A DNA stretch of 64,000 bases, from assembly GCA_023653785.1 (NCBI GenBank), contig JAMKCH010007164.1, positions 1 to 64,000 of the forward strand. Direction: 5' to 3'. Shown here piece by piece: positions 1 to 11,067 of this stretch. The notes beneath the pieces are model-generated. The model worked only from the letters and a program-made list of their open reading frames with translations. It was not told where the DNA came from and made no database searches. The translations under genes and the position numbers were made by a program. Numbering within the stretch: the stretch's first letter is position 1; every line of letters begins with the position of its first letter. The DNA is from Ophioderma brevispina. Its lineage: Eukaryota > Echinodermata > Ophiuroidea > Amphilepidida > Ophiodermatidae.

Positions 1-21
1 TGGTCAAAGGAACAGAAGCAA

Positions 22-700
22 TTACGAAGTATAAAGTTTATTGTCTATAAATAACTTAACTTCTGTACCAACAGTCTTGATCACAGCTTTCTTTCCAGAT
101 GCTACTGCTTGCTTCCTGATTGGTAGAAGTTGCTGTCTCTTCTCTTGCATTTCCTTGGGGGAGATGAGGTGATATTCCATATTTAGCAGAAGAGTTCTTC
201 AAGCGTGGGGCGAGGCGCAGGATAGAGTCTCGATCCTTCATCTGTACGAACTTGACTATGATAGGCTCATGGTGATCTTGCTTGGGTCGTTTAGAGGGAA
301 GGCGATGACAATTAGCAAAATGCATGGCCTCTGTGTTTGCAAGTTTAAGTTCATCCTTCAAGAACTTACGAATCACCATTTCACAATCCTCGTCAGCACT
401 CTTCTTGATTCCGTAGAACAGCAAATTGGTCTTTTTGCTGTATAACTCAGCCTCTAGTCTCTGTTTCTTTAGGATATCTATTTCACGAAGCAACATATCT
501 CTCAGATCTGGAACAGGCTCTTCTTTGATGACACGAACTTCACCATCTACGTGGTCTAGACTAAGTTTCAAGTCAGTAACATCATTCTTAATCTCGGCTA
601 TCTCGGATGTCATGCGTTGGATTTGCTGAGATATAGAAGCAAAGTTCTGTTGATTTTCCTGTCTCATCTCACCAAGCATTGCTCTCAATTCAGGATCCAT
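22..700 (-). pseudogene. ORF1-like RNA-binding protein of a non-LTR retrotransposon, frameshifted near the C-terminus
   Basis: The frame runs from ATG at 700 to a stop at 56 (214 residues). Residues 1-90 are rich in heptad-like charged and hydrophobic residues, suggesting a coiled coil. Residues 92-98 (NLLFYGI) open an RRM-like fold that continues through HRLPSKRPK (132-140) and IIVKF (147-151), as in L1/CR1-type ORF1 proteins, which bind element RNA as multimers. At codon 181 the frame crosses a run of five C (157-161, complement). In the -1 frame beyond it the normal family ending appears, including the string SGKKAVIKTVG, and stops at 22-24. The 214-residue end is therefore a frameshift product. 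An AATAAA-like hexamer (AATAAA, complement of about 35-40) lies just before that stop. It is head-to-head with the Jockey-like element at 779 and is probably not part of it. A single-exon host gene derived from ORF1 is an alternative. Confidence 0.75.
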
Positions 701-778
701 AGTTGTTTATCAGGTCGATAAGCCGCCGAAGAGGAGGTTAACGGTATGGGATAACAAGTTTATGAAAGCTTTTTTAAT

Positions 779-3700
779 TCACTGTTTGTCTTTTTAATTC
801 CCTGTTGTCTTTTTTTTACCTCACTGTATTTTAATCATGCCCCGTCAGAGGACACTATCTGATGCCAGTCTGGCACACATGCCCTTATTAGGGCAGGCAT
901 CACCAGATGTCAAGTCAGATGGCATCTCAGTGCTCCAACTTAATGTGGAAGGTCTCACTAGGGCAAAGATAAACATCATCGAACACCTCACACATACGCA
1001 TAAAGTCACTGCAATTCTCCTCCAAGAGACACACGCTACCGACAGTTCCATTCTGAACATCTGCGGCTACACTCTAGCTGCACACACCAAGAGCGCTACC
1101 CACGGAATTGCCACCTTTGCTAGTAACGTTTTCTCAGCCCAATGGAAACAAATTGCAACCTCACCTGCAGACTCCACCCTGGAATGGGGAACTACCAAAA
1201 TTGCAGGTGTTCATGTCACTAATGTCTACAAGCCACCTAACCATCGGCTTCAAGCAGACTCTCTACCAACTTATGGTGGACCTTGCATTTATGCCGGCGA
1301 CTTTAACAGTCATAGCATTACCTGGGGTTACAGGAAAACCAACCCTGATGGAGCTACCCTAGAGGACTGGGCCTCAAAATCCGGTGTACAACTATTGCAC
1401 GACCCCAAGCAACCAGACACCTTCAACTCCGGAAGGTGGAATACGTTTACAAACCCTGACCTCGCTTTTGCAAACCTATGGACACCATCCCCATTCACCA
1501 TACTGTTCTCGACCACTTTCCAAAGTCCCAACACTGAAAATCACTGATCGTAAGTAGAGCCTTTATGCCTATACCACCAAAGCCAGTGAAAAGGCAGGTG
1601 AAAACTCGCAAGGCAGACTGGGACCATTTCAAGCAACCGGTGGATTCAGAAGTACCACAACTCCCGGCACCAAGCTCATCCAACCTGGACAATTCCTACT
1701 CAGCAATGTGTCAACTCTTCACTTCAATACTGCCAAAGAAGACCATTCTGACTTGCCTGGGACAGAACGCGCGGAGCGATGCGCTGGGGAGACGGTCCAA
1801 GGAATGACTTACCCACTCCAGCGGAAGGCCTGAAGAATGTAAACCGCCTCACCGGAAGAATTTCCAAACCATCGAATTCCATGACTGCCACTTCAAGTGC
1901 GAGCAACTCCCTCGCAAAGGTCTTTCACAGAACCTGATAAGGATTCACACTCGCTCTGTCAAAAAAAGAAGAAATAACCAAACTATGTAGAGACACGGCG
2001 TGGACGGGTCACTTTAAAAATCCTTCTCACTAGATGACGCTACCTCTGTAATCAGCCAACTAAAGAGTGAAAAGACCGAGGGCCCTGATAACATACAGCA
2101 GAGGGCCGATGCAATGCGGCACGAGGTCTTTTGGACTCAGGAAGTTCTCAGTGAGTTTGCCTGACCAAACGGTCCTACCTCAAGCTCTGAGGAGAGCCTA
2201 CTATCATCGCACTCCCCAAACCAAAAAGCATGTCGGACAACCAGCCCAATATCACTATGTGCTGGTCTCCTTAAACTCCTTGAGAGGATGATCCTGGACC
2301 CGCTGGAGCCCGTCGTCGAACACCATCGGCCTGACGAAACAAGCAGGATTTCCGATCTGCCGGAGCACTGTCCATTCGATTGTAAAACTCACAAAATGAT
2401 ATTGAGGAAAGCTTTGGAAAAGGCCGTAAGGCAGGCGTAATCTTGGTGGACTTCGCAGTATATGACACTGTGTGGCACCAGGCCTGAAACTCAAGCTTCT
2501 CAGGAGATCAGGATCGTCACTTTTGTACCAATTAATATGTAACATGCTTGCAAACAGTAGCTTATTCTAAAGACCAGTGATGGGCAGAGTAGGCGTCGGC
2601 TGCGTCGTGTGAGGAACGGTGTTCGACCACAAGGATATGTATTGGCTCATATGCTGTTCAACTGTATATCAAGCGATTATACCTAAAACACCATATAGAC
2701 AAGATGGATACGCCGACGCGGACGATCTTGCCCTCCTCCCGGAAACAACAGTGGACAGTAAGTAGAAAGACACGTACTACAGACATGGGCCATACTTGCA
2801 GGCATATCTCAGACTGGAGACTGAAGCTGTGCGAAGCCAAGACCACCGCTACTGCCTTCCACACTCCACACCAAGAAAGAAGCTCATCGCCAGCTTCAAA
2901 TCAACTCAATGGAGCGCCTCTGCCATACAATCCGACACCAACCTACTTGGGAAGTGAAGCTTGACCGGCAACTTACCTACCGGCAGCACATCAGTCCGTA
3001 TGACAAACGGTATCTCCGAGGGGGGGGGGGGGGAGAAAATAACCTCCTGTGCAGATTGGCTTGGGGATCTTCATGGGGTGACAGCCCAACGACCCTACGT
3101 ACCTACTGCCTTGGCTCTGGTATACAGCACTGCCTGAATTATGGCGCCACCTAATGGTTGCAACAGCTCTCACACAAAGAAGATGGACACGGTACTCAAC
3201 GTGACCTTGAGAATCATACACTGGCTACTCGCCCACTCCATATGAATTTCTACCAGTGCTTTATGGCATTGCACCTGCAGACTTAGGAGGGTGAGCAACC
3301 ACTCGCACAACAAACTAGCGAATAAGGCCCTGCTGGACAACAGGCACCTGCTGCATAACAAGGTCAAAGAATCACACCAACTCGGGAGACAGAGACTGCG
3401 CCTCGAAGGACCTTTCTGCCGACACGTTGCTAAACTCTCAGTTCCCATTCAACATCTTAAAGACATGGAAAACTGCCCGGCTCGACACTTCCAGACCAGA
3501 CAATCTCTCTATGACACCTAAGACAGAACTACCACCTCGGCAGCAGTCTCCCACGCAAGGAATTGGGTCACATTAAACAGGATTCGCCACAGGGTCGGTT
3601 TTTCGACTCAATAGCAAAATGCACCGATGGGGGTTGCAGCCATCTCTAGCCTGCCAATGTGGCTCCCAATCACAGACTGCGGATCACATTCTCAAGGAAG

Positions 3701-3870
3701 TGCCTATAACTTTCGAAGCAAGTGGATACAGATATATCGAACCCCAACCAAATCACAGCTGGTTGGCTCACAAAGTTTACACCACTTAGCTGCTGCTCCT
3801 ACGCAAGAAGATGAAAAGACACGTTGGCAACATTATCTTGCCCACACATTCGCACACAGATTTTTAAAAA
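779..3870 (+). mobile_element. Jockey-like non-LTR retrotransposon, copy 1, decayed ORF2 (endonuclease + reverse transcriptase)
   Basis: The element matches the second copy at 15,303-18,450 from its T-rich leader to the C-terminal region. The order is endonuclease (837-1,547), linker with KPVKR and KADW (1,577-1,625), reverse transcriptase, a thumb with TYLG (2,941), and a Cys/His-rich C-terminus (about 3,620-3,710, read in several frames). The reverse transcriptase is broken into many frames by single-base indels, so no functional protein is possible. The catalytic box at 2,709-2,726 reads Tyr-Ala-Asp-Ala-Asp-Asp, which is the usual YADD plus six extra bases. A G15-type homopolymer interrupts the thumb near 3,019. 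The element would prime its own copying at nicked target DNA. Exact ends are unresolved; the 3' end differs from copy 2 after about 3,815. Confidence 0.88.
837..1547 (+). pseudogene. Endonuclease domain of Jockey-like ORF2
   Basis: This is a 236-residue frame with the APE-type endonuclease motifs in order: LQLN (34-37), LLQETH (61-66, catalytic Glu), VYKPP (130-134), GDFNSHS (154-160, catalytic Asp and Asn) and NPDLAF (206-211). The enzyme nicks target DNA to prime reverse transcription. The family normally ends in a His motif (SDH, or SQHRPSL in this lineage). Here one base is lost near 1,525-1,540 and the frame runs into PNTENH and a stop, so the final catalytic His is out of frame. The start was chosen as the first Met after the T-rich leader, matching the start region of copy 2 at 15,376. 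Downstream fragments of the same polyprotein begin at 1,565. Confidence 0.85.
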
Positions 3871-5149
3871 GTTAACATCGAGAAAGTGTTTAAATTTAAG
3901 ATAATATACCCGAAAACTGACGGGCCTTCTCCTGTTTTCGACCGTAACGGTATCACAGATGCTGGAGTTGGATTTGACCCCGTTAATGACGTCAAATTAA
4001 ACAGTTTTGTAAAACAAGTCAAAAGCCTCAAATCTGACCACAAGCACAGTCAGTGCATAGGCCTAACAGCAGAAAAAATAGACATCGACAAGGGCATGAC
4101 TTCATGAAACATTGCATGAAGACGAAAAAACAACGTGTGATATACTAGCTTATTATATTATTATTTAAACAAGTATTAAATCAATTCCAAATGTCGGAAA
4201 TTGAATGTGTGTGTGAAACACCCCCTGGTTTGTTATTAAGAACAAAACCACTCCAGGTACTCTCCTTGTCGGTTTCTTGTCTGGGAACTGAATAAAGCTA
4301 TTCTGTTCCAGATTGATTCTCCTTGTACGGTACGGTAGCGATGGCTGCAGCAGTCGCTGCCAGCGCGATAATCAACTTTCGTTTTGGATTTCCTTGCTTT
4401 GAAAGATTGTCCAAAACGAATGATATTATGCCCAATTTTATCAAATACTGCTCATGCAGATTTTACATTGATATCAATAAATACTATGAAATGAAACCAT
4501 TTTTGATTGTCCATGGACTTTTACAACGCCCTGGTCACACGGACATCTTGTTTAATGTTGAAGGTTATCAAATAGTATCAACCTGCAACTTCGGTGGAGA
4601 AGATGCCATTGGATGATAGACATTCATCCATGAATAATTAGTATGCAATAAGAATTGTTTATGTGTGGCAATGATAGTATATTTTCACGAGTTGAAAGAT
4701 GAAACTGGTAAAACATACGGTCAAAGTTAATTGAACGCCAGTAGAAGCATAAGGTTTATTTATTGAGGAACGAGTGCACAGTTATTTGTGCTTAGTCATG
4801 AACAAATTACTCAATATGATGGGGGGTGTGATAACACCTAAATCTTTCAAAGCGTTTATAACAATTACCCTGTACTCCCAATTATGAAAGGGATCTTTAG
4901 CTCCATTGTTTGTAAAGTCTATCGTATATATATCAATTGGTCACTTATTGGGGAAAAGAGTATGAGGTGAAATTTCACTCATTTGCCAAGGAAAAAATTG
5001 TTAGAACAATCGTCTCTGCACTTTCCTAAACAAAACACAACATTCTTGTTGATGCTCTCAGTACGGTTTTAGGCCCAAGCGTTCCACATATATGATCTCA
5101 TTGAACTAAACATCCAATTCTTAATCAAGCACCTTAAAAACAAATATCA
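3871..5149. other. Intergenic, no recognised gene
   Basis: Two short frames (3,886-4,107 and 4,323-4,616, plus strand) have no family resemblance I can name. An AATAAA hexamer lies near 4,290. The rest is AT-rich and unremarkable. Confidence 0.5.
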
Positions 5150-7945
5150 CAATATCGGGGAATCTTGCTGGACCTGCTACAAGGTATTTGATACAATAGA
5201 CCATAATATTCTCCTTTATACGCTTCAAACACTATGGTTGGTCGTGGGTTGCCTTGGAGGTTCAGAAGCTACCTCGCAGACCGAACTCAGTCTGTTTACG
5301 CCCACTCAACTAAATCACCCTTCGCTGAAATCACAGTGGTTGTTCCACAGGGCTCCATTTTTGGTCCGCTACTCTTTATCATTTACCTGAATGACCTCAT
5401 AACATATCTAACACACTCAAACTTATCTTAGGTTTGCAGATGACACGACATCTCCTCTCAGACTCAAACTTAAACTCGCTTTTTCCGAAACATCCTTGAA
5501 GTCACAAAACTCACTGACTGGGTTTCCGATCTAATAAACTGTCTCTTAATATATCCAAAAACTAACTACATGCTATTCTCTTCTCATCATACTACCCATA
5601 ACCAGTACAGTTAACCATTGTAATCCAGCCAATTTCACAGTTCATTACTACTAAGTTTCTGGGCATCACCATTGACGATAACTCACATGGAACCACACAT
5701 TAACTCCACTATTACCAAAAAACTCACATGCAATAGGTACCATCTACAGAGCAAGGCACCACCTACGCACCCCCGACATTAAAAACATTATACAACACAA
5801 TCGTGCTTCCCACCTTTACATACTGCACTATCATATGGGCCTCAAACTCCAAAACGACTAAATCCTCAACATCTCAAACATGGGCTATCCACGATCACTA
5901 ACTCACCTTCAATACGCCCACCTTGCATTTATTTCTTTCCCTCAAGACACTAAAAATAACTGAACAAACAAACTTCAGTCGCCACTCGTTATGCATGACT
6001 ATCACCATAAACCTACCTCCTATTTCAAAATTACTTTGTGACAAAATAAACAATACACAATTACACACTAGACAACCGACCACTATCACCTTCCTCTACC
6101 CAAACCACCAAAGACAAACATCATATTTCTGTACCTGGTGCAAAAACCTGGACGATCTTCCGAATCAATCACATCTATCACAAACAAAATACCTTTAAAG
6201 CACCCTCAGCTTTTTTACTTGATCCATCCATATAACCTGACTTAACGTTAATCTTCCCATCCTCCATTGATCTGCAAAAAACTCCACTTTCACTTCGTTT
6301 CGCATTCTCCTCTCTCTCTCCCTCCTCTTTCTCTTCCACTCACCCAATCTATCTTTTTTTTTCCTTCCTCTACTCTCGTTTACCGCCCTCCTTCACAGTC
6401 TACCGAAGCCTTTTTACCCCTGAGTATATTACGTTGGACCAACCTCCTCACTGGTTTTCTTTCTTCACAACTTTTTTTTTTGCTTTAACTGCCTTGCCAT
6501 ACGTACATAAATGTGATTCACACATGCATGTCATATGTGTACGTCAAGGTTACGCATATTATAGTGTATGTGTGTAATATATGTTTGTGTGTTTGTGTAC
6601 TGTATTATATTTATGTTTTTAATGTGGATGTATTGCTGTCATGGATGTGTATTTATAAGTTTGTGTGTATGTTGATATGCGTTGTATTTTGTCTTTAAAC
6701 ACTTTTTTGCCACTTCGTTCCTGTGTTAACTCCCTTAATCGCGTCTTTAAATTTAGTCCACTCTTTTTGTCTCGTTTGTATTTCCAGCATCATTTTTTCT
6801 CTTATATTTTCCTTGACCGCTTCATAATGTCATCATATGTTATTTGTCACTCTCTTAAATGAGAGTGAAAAATCCACCTCTGAATTTCCGAGTTATTTAA
6901 AAGTTAACTCTAATCGAGTGGCGTGTACTCTAAAGAGCGAGAAAATGCAACCCGACACCTTCGCTCGCGGTAACCAGAGATCACTCTGCTACCGATGGCT
7001 CAAAATGCCACTCTTCTTCGGAGTGAAGCCCACTCTGAACTCTTCTCGACCGGATTTTTTAGCTAAAAGAGGGGAGAAAATGTCACTCTTTTTCGGAGGA
7101 CTAATAGTCCCAATCAGAAACGCCGCAAATCGCGGGATTATTTTCGAACAACATGGCGGACAGTTTAAGTGAGACCGTCCAGCAACCGGTTGAACGAAGT
7201 GAAATTAGTGAAGAATTCATAGATTTTCACGGGTGGAGTATATTGTAAGTGTCGGTCACAGTTTCATTTACAGACAAGTGTGGAGAGCATTCAATGTTAT
7301 TTAACTGTATTATCACTCGTACCTACGGTAGTCTGCGCAAGGCTCCCGGCCAGGCTAGGCCTTACACATGTCCGAAACGCACAAGCCTGCATGTCCCCGC
7401 GGGCATGCATTATCCGTGATCACACGTCATGCATGCCCCGCTGAATCATGCCATGGATGCGCCACAATATTCATTCACGTCACGATCATGATCATGACCT
7501 ACACTTCACCAACAAACACAATCCTAACGAATCACAACTCTATAAGATTGCCTAGTTCACTCTAAAAAGGCGTGATCACTTCACGTCTTCCTTAGAGTTA
7601 TTTTGTTCACTCTTTATTTTGAGTGGATCTCACTCTACACATGCGTCACTCAGCTGGATCTTTTTGGAGTGAGATTTCACTCTTTAGAGTGGGTTTTTCA
7701 CTCTTTCGTTTAAGAGAGTAGTTTAAGTAGTTAACCTTAAATAAGGGCCTCCACCTCCTACAAGCTCCCAGGAGTTGTCCAATGGAGGTCCTAGCATTCG
7801 TATTTCTTTCTCTCCAATGTTTCATTAATTTAATTTTCACATCTTATCTGTTCTACTTTGTACATAAATATCACATTTATCTTTGTATCTTTGAAATTAT
7901 GCTGAATAAAATTGCAATTTGTTTGATTTGATTTGAAATTGTTAG
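5150..7945 (+). mobile_element. CR1/L2-like LINE, decayed, interrupted by a MITE
   Basis: A fragment of reverse transcriptase is readable at 5,160-5,460. The frame at 5,234-5,431 carries SYLADR followed by VPQGSIFGPLLF and LNDL, the classical fingers/palm block, and a FADDT-like string follows in another frame at about 5,433-5,448. Thumb and C-terminal fragments (IGTIYRARHHL, ILHYHMGLKL and a HTRQPTT-like string) follow to about 6,240, with stops and frameshifts. A T/C-rich and TG-rich 3' untranslated region continues to 6,849. A MITE occupies 6,850-7,718. Beyond it is a hairpin (GGCCTCCA with TGGAGGTCC, 7,745-7,795) and an AATAAA followed by TTTGA repeats ending about 7,940. Hairpin plus short tail repeats is typical of CR1/L2-type 3' ends. 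Treating 5,150-6,849 and 7,719-7,945 as one element is inference. Confidence 0.7.
6850..7718 (+). mobile_element. MITE family M1, copy 1 (CTCTCTTAAA termini, AGAGTG subterminal repeats)
   Basis: The ends are inverted repeats beginning CTCTCTTAAA, followed by many copies of AGAGTG/CACTCT in both subterminal zones. A second copy in opposite orientation lies at 38,926-39,724 and aligns along most of its length. No transposase is present. The core holds a GC-richer stretch with an ATG at 7,153, an open frame to 7,244 and a GTAAGT at 7,245-7,250, then a CATG-dense tract at 7,367-7,500. It sits inside the LINE 3' region. Subterminal repeats recall CACTA-type elements, but the superfamily is not established. 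Confidence 0.85.
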
Positions 7946-9229
7946 TTTAGAATTAAATCACACTGTGTTTTTGTATTCCATCCTTGATGTGTTTACGAAG
8001 AAACAGTGTTTTTAAAGAATAGGCAGGCCTCACCGTCAAACTCCTGCGAGTGAGATTCATTAAATTAGGCTACGAGTAAAGAGTGTTTCCGTTATTAACC
8101 GTGTGACCGTTTCGGCATCTTCCCCATTATAATAACTCCCCAATCAATAATACATATCATGGCACACGCCCTCAATTTTCTCAATGCTGAGATTTTTACA
8201 GTTGGGGTATTAATACATTACAACTGTTGCAGTTACGTGTTTCAGATGGATGATTATTTCTTTTACAAGACGATTTTTTATATTAAATATATAACAGGTC
8301 AAGTAGATTTTCCAACACTCGCTTTGCAACGGGACCCTTAGAGGCAATTCCTTTCGCATAAAGCAAATTCAGAGAAAACTCTTCCTCCAAAAATCGCTCA
8401 TTATTGCTTTAATTGGAAAATGATGATGAAAAAGATCTGTGGTGACCAAGTCATAGATATGAATAGTTGGTAGAAATCATTTATGTTGGACGATGAATGA
8501 CAATGTTGAATGTCAAGACTGTCAAGAACAATAGTTATATCCTCATGTCCATGAAAGACCACACATCCAAATTCATAAGCGGTTTGAGAACTGCTCCGTT
8601 TCTCTTGGCCGGTACCATTTACATTGTATGGCCTTTGTATTCCCCAAAATTTAAATGGCCTTTGCCATGCTTTTCGGATGAAAATTTGTGGTACATACCT
8701 TCTATGTCAACAGTAACTGCAGCTTGTGTTTTCTTATGGCCTCAATTAATTGCATAGTGCCAATGGCACTTGCTTTTGATTATGATATTTGGTAATTTCT
8801 TCCTGTAGTTTTATTGTTTTTTTAAAATTGACTTTTCGCTGTATGTCTTTTTCGACTTTTGGGTTGATATCATAATAATTTTTCAGTTGCATAATTATTC
8901 CGTTTAAATCCATTTATCGTGAATCAATTGAGTGTCATTGGTTTTGTTATAACATTTACACTTAATGTATATACATAGGCATGCAGAATACAGGAGGGAA
9001 AAAGGCCCATAGGGTCCTATTGAGGCCCAAAAGAATTTAGAACCCTTTAAACCTGTAGGTTTACAGGTTTACACACGCAGGTTATTTTACTTTGGTATTC
9101 CTTTTTGTGCCGCCTGCTTAAGGCAGAAAGACACATAGTATCACTTGTCCCTGTAGTCGTTATTGATGTCTGTTTGAGTTCTGTTGTCTGTTGTGGAGGA
9201 CTAGCGTTTGGCTTTGGTGTCCACCTGCT
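7946..9229. other. AT-rich intergenic, no recognised gene
   Basis: The frames at 8,159-8,341 and 8,497-8,757 are short and unlike any family I know. No repeat structure stands out. Confidence 0.45.
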
Positions 9230-10300
9230 TTGATGGATTTGAACCAAATTTGTGTCACAGGTGCAGCGTAGACTCCCTCCTTTGTTTTGATGCGGTCATG
9301 GGTCACAGACCACTGTCAGAGTCATGTGAGTCAAGTTGAAAATGGCTGGAATGTACAAGAAAAAAAAATTACCTCATTTGAATATTGAAGTTTAGTTGGA
9401 ACCAACCTTGAGTGTCTAGGTGCAAAATGCGATCCCTCACTGTTTGATGAGGTCAAAGTCATATACCAAGTCAAAGGTCATGTGAGGTCAATTGTAACGC
9501 TGGGGCTGAAAATGTAACATTAACAAAAAAATCATTTGAATAATAAAAAAAGAAAAAAAAAAGCAAGGAGAGAGCTGATTATGGAGTTTACTGTACTCCC
9601 TCAGTGTTAATGAGGTCAGGGTCACATATCGGGCGGGGTCCATGTGGGGCCTTCGTTCATGTCCGCGCGGCGGGCGACACGGTGCAGTCCGGGGACCCAT
9701 GTTGTAGTTTAATCTTTTTTTTTTTTCATTTTTTTATATCTCAATCCCAACCACCTGATCTACAGTGTATTCAATGTACCTGTATTTATTACTGACGGTG
9801 CCGAAGGAGGTGTTAATCAGCTCTCACAAGATTTTGTGTATTCGCACTGCTGTGTTTTATAGTGTTTACCTGTCCGCATACTTTGACGATTAAACCAAAC
9901 TTGTGTCAAAGATGCAACTAGGTTCTCTCATTTGCTGTGAGGTCAGAGGTCATATACAAGGTCAAAGTTTATGTGAGGTCAATTTACAAGATTGGTTGAA
10001 TATGTAAAATTTGACCGAAATTTGCAAGTGGACGTCTTATGGACTCAAGCTTGAGCCATTTGTGCAGCTTGGGACCCCTCCTTGTTGATGTTGTCGGGGT
10101 CGCATGCTTATATCAAAGGTCATAGGACGGTCACGCTATACGATTGGCTGAATATGTAAAATTGACCTCAACTGAATAGTATAGGTTTATTAAACTGGCA
10201 TTAGCTTGTCCCTTGGGTGCACTGTTGGACCACTCGCTGATGCGGTTGGAGTCGCATGCTTAGGTCAAGGACCGATGGTTTTTTTTTTATTCTTTACAGC
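9230..10300. repeat. Diverged array of GGTCA-rich units
   Basis: About six diverged units start near 9,250, 9,405, 9,585, 9,895, 10,060 and 10,200. Each has the order: a TGTG(T)CA-like string, a CCCTCCTTTG-like string, GATGAGGTCA, a second GGTCA, TCATGTGAGGTCAA, then GGCTGAATATGTAAAA. Poly(T) and poly(A) runs separate some units. Related GGTCA-rich sequence recurs at 20,655-20,710 and 57,770-57,865. It is probably an old interspersed or tandem repeat. Direct AGGTCA half-sites resemble nuclear-receptor sites, but here they are simply part of the repeat. Confidence 0.6.
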
Positions 10301-10975
10301 TGATTGCGATTATAGTAGATTTTTATCCTGTCGTTCATTAAGTTTTTTTTGGGGGCCCCCTGTCGACGATTCCCCATTCGTTTCTGAGAGGTTGTACCCG
10401 TTTACCCATGCAGTATAATAGAAATTCTCACGTACCGGATCAGATTAGGCCATAATTAAAAAATGTCCCTTTTCTCACGCAGAAAATATTACAAAGGCAA
10501 ATCCCCTGAATAAATTCCAAACATCAAACTTTCAACAAACTCTGAAGGCATAAACATAAGAACATGATACGAGTAAGTATTTATTACTCACCAAAGTTCT
10601 TTTACGTCACTAAGGAATACTAGAAAAATCTGACAACGTTTACATTTTTCATCTGTTTCAGAAATACTATTTTACAGCTTGGTTCAATCATTTAAGAGTT
10701 TAGAGTTTTAGTCACTCTAACAAACTACAATATTTCCGTGGCGCTAATCCTCCTCTTCACCCAGCCTTGATGTCATGACACTTTATCCGTTCTTGATTGA
10801 CGCCAAACAAGGAGTCGATAGCGTGTCTCTCACGTTACGAAAATCTATTCAATTTATCTGTATGAAGCCTTTCATATTCGATAACAAAAAGTTCATGCAA
10901 ATGGGTTAAAGCTTCATATTCTGTTGAACCAGTTGAGTATTTCAGCTGTTTTTTTTTTTATCTCACAATAATTAC
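10301..10975. other. No recognised gene; downstream flank of the aldo-keto reductase exon
   Basis: This AT-rich stretch lies directly 3' of the last visible reductase exon on the minus strand. I looked here for the following exon (expected to begin with a Val/Cys-Glu-Phe-His-Pro motif) and did not find it. Confidence 0.5.
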
Positions 10976-11067
10976 CTGGTTCATGTGTGGTACAATTGAC
11001 CATGTTTCCTTCAGATCATTCAGATGGTGGACTTCAAAATTGCTAACACCAATAGCTCTGCATAAAC
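10976..11067 (-). CDS. Aldo-keto reductase exon 4
   Basis: This is a 92-bp exon with acceptor TTTTCAG just upstream (complement of 11,068-11,074) and donor CAG|GTAATT (complement of 10,971-10,978). It starts with GT, completing the Gly codon opened by the final G of exon 3, and ends in phase 0 after MNQ. It encodes [11 protein letters not shown] followed by a helix containing HHLNDLKE and then VPHMNQ. AIGVSNF is the family signature in the barrel strand and helix after the catalytic His. The next exon should carry a Val-Glu-Phe-His-Pro-type strand, and none is visible in the 10.9 kb to the window edge. Confidence 0.88.
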
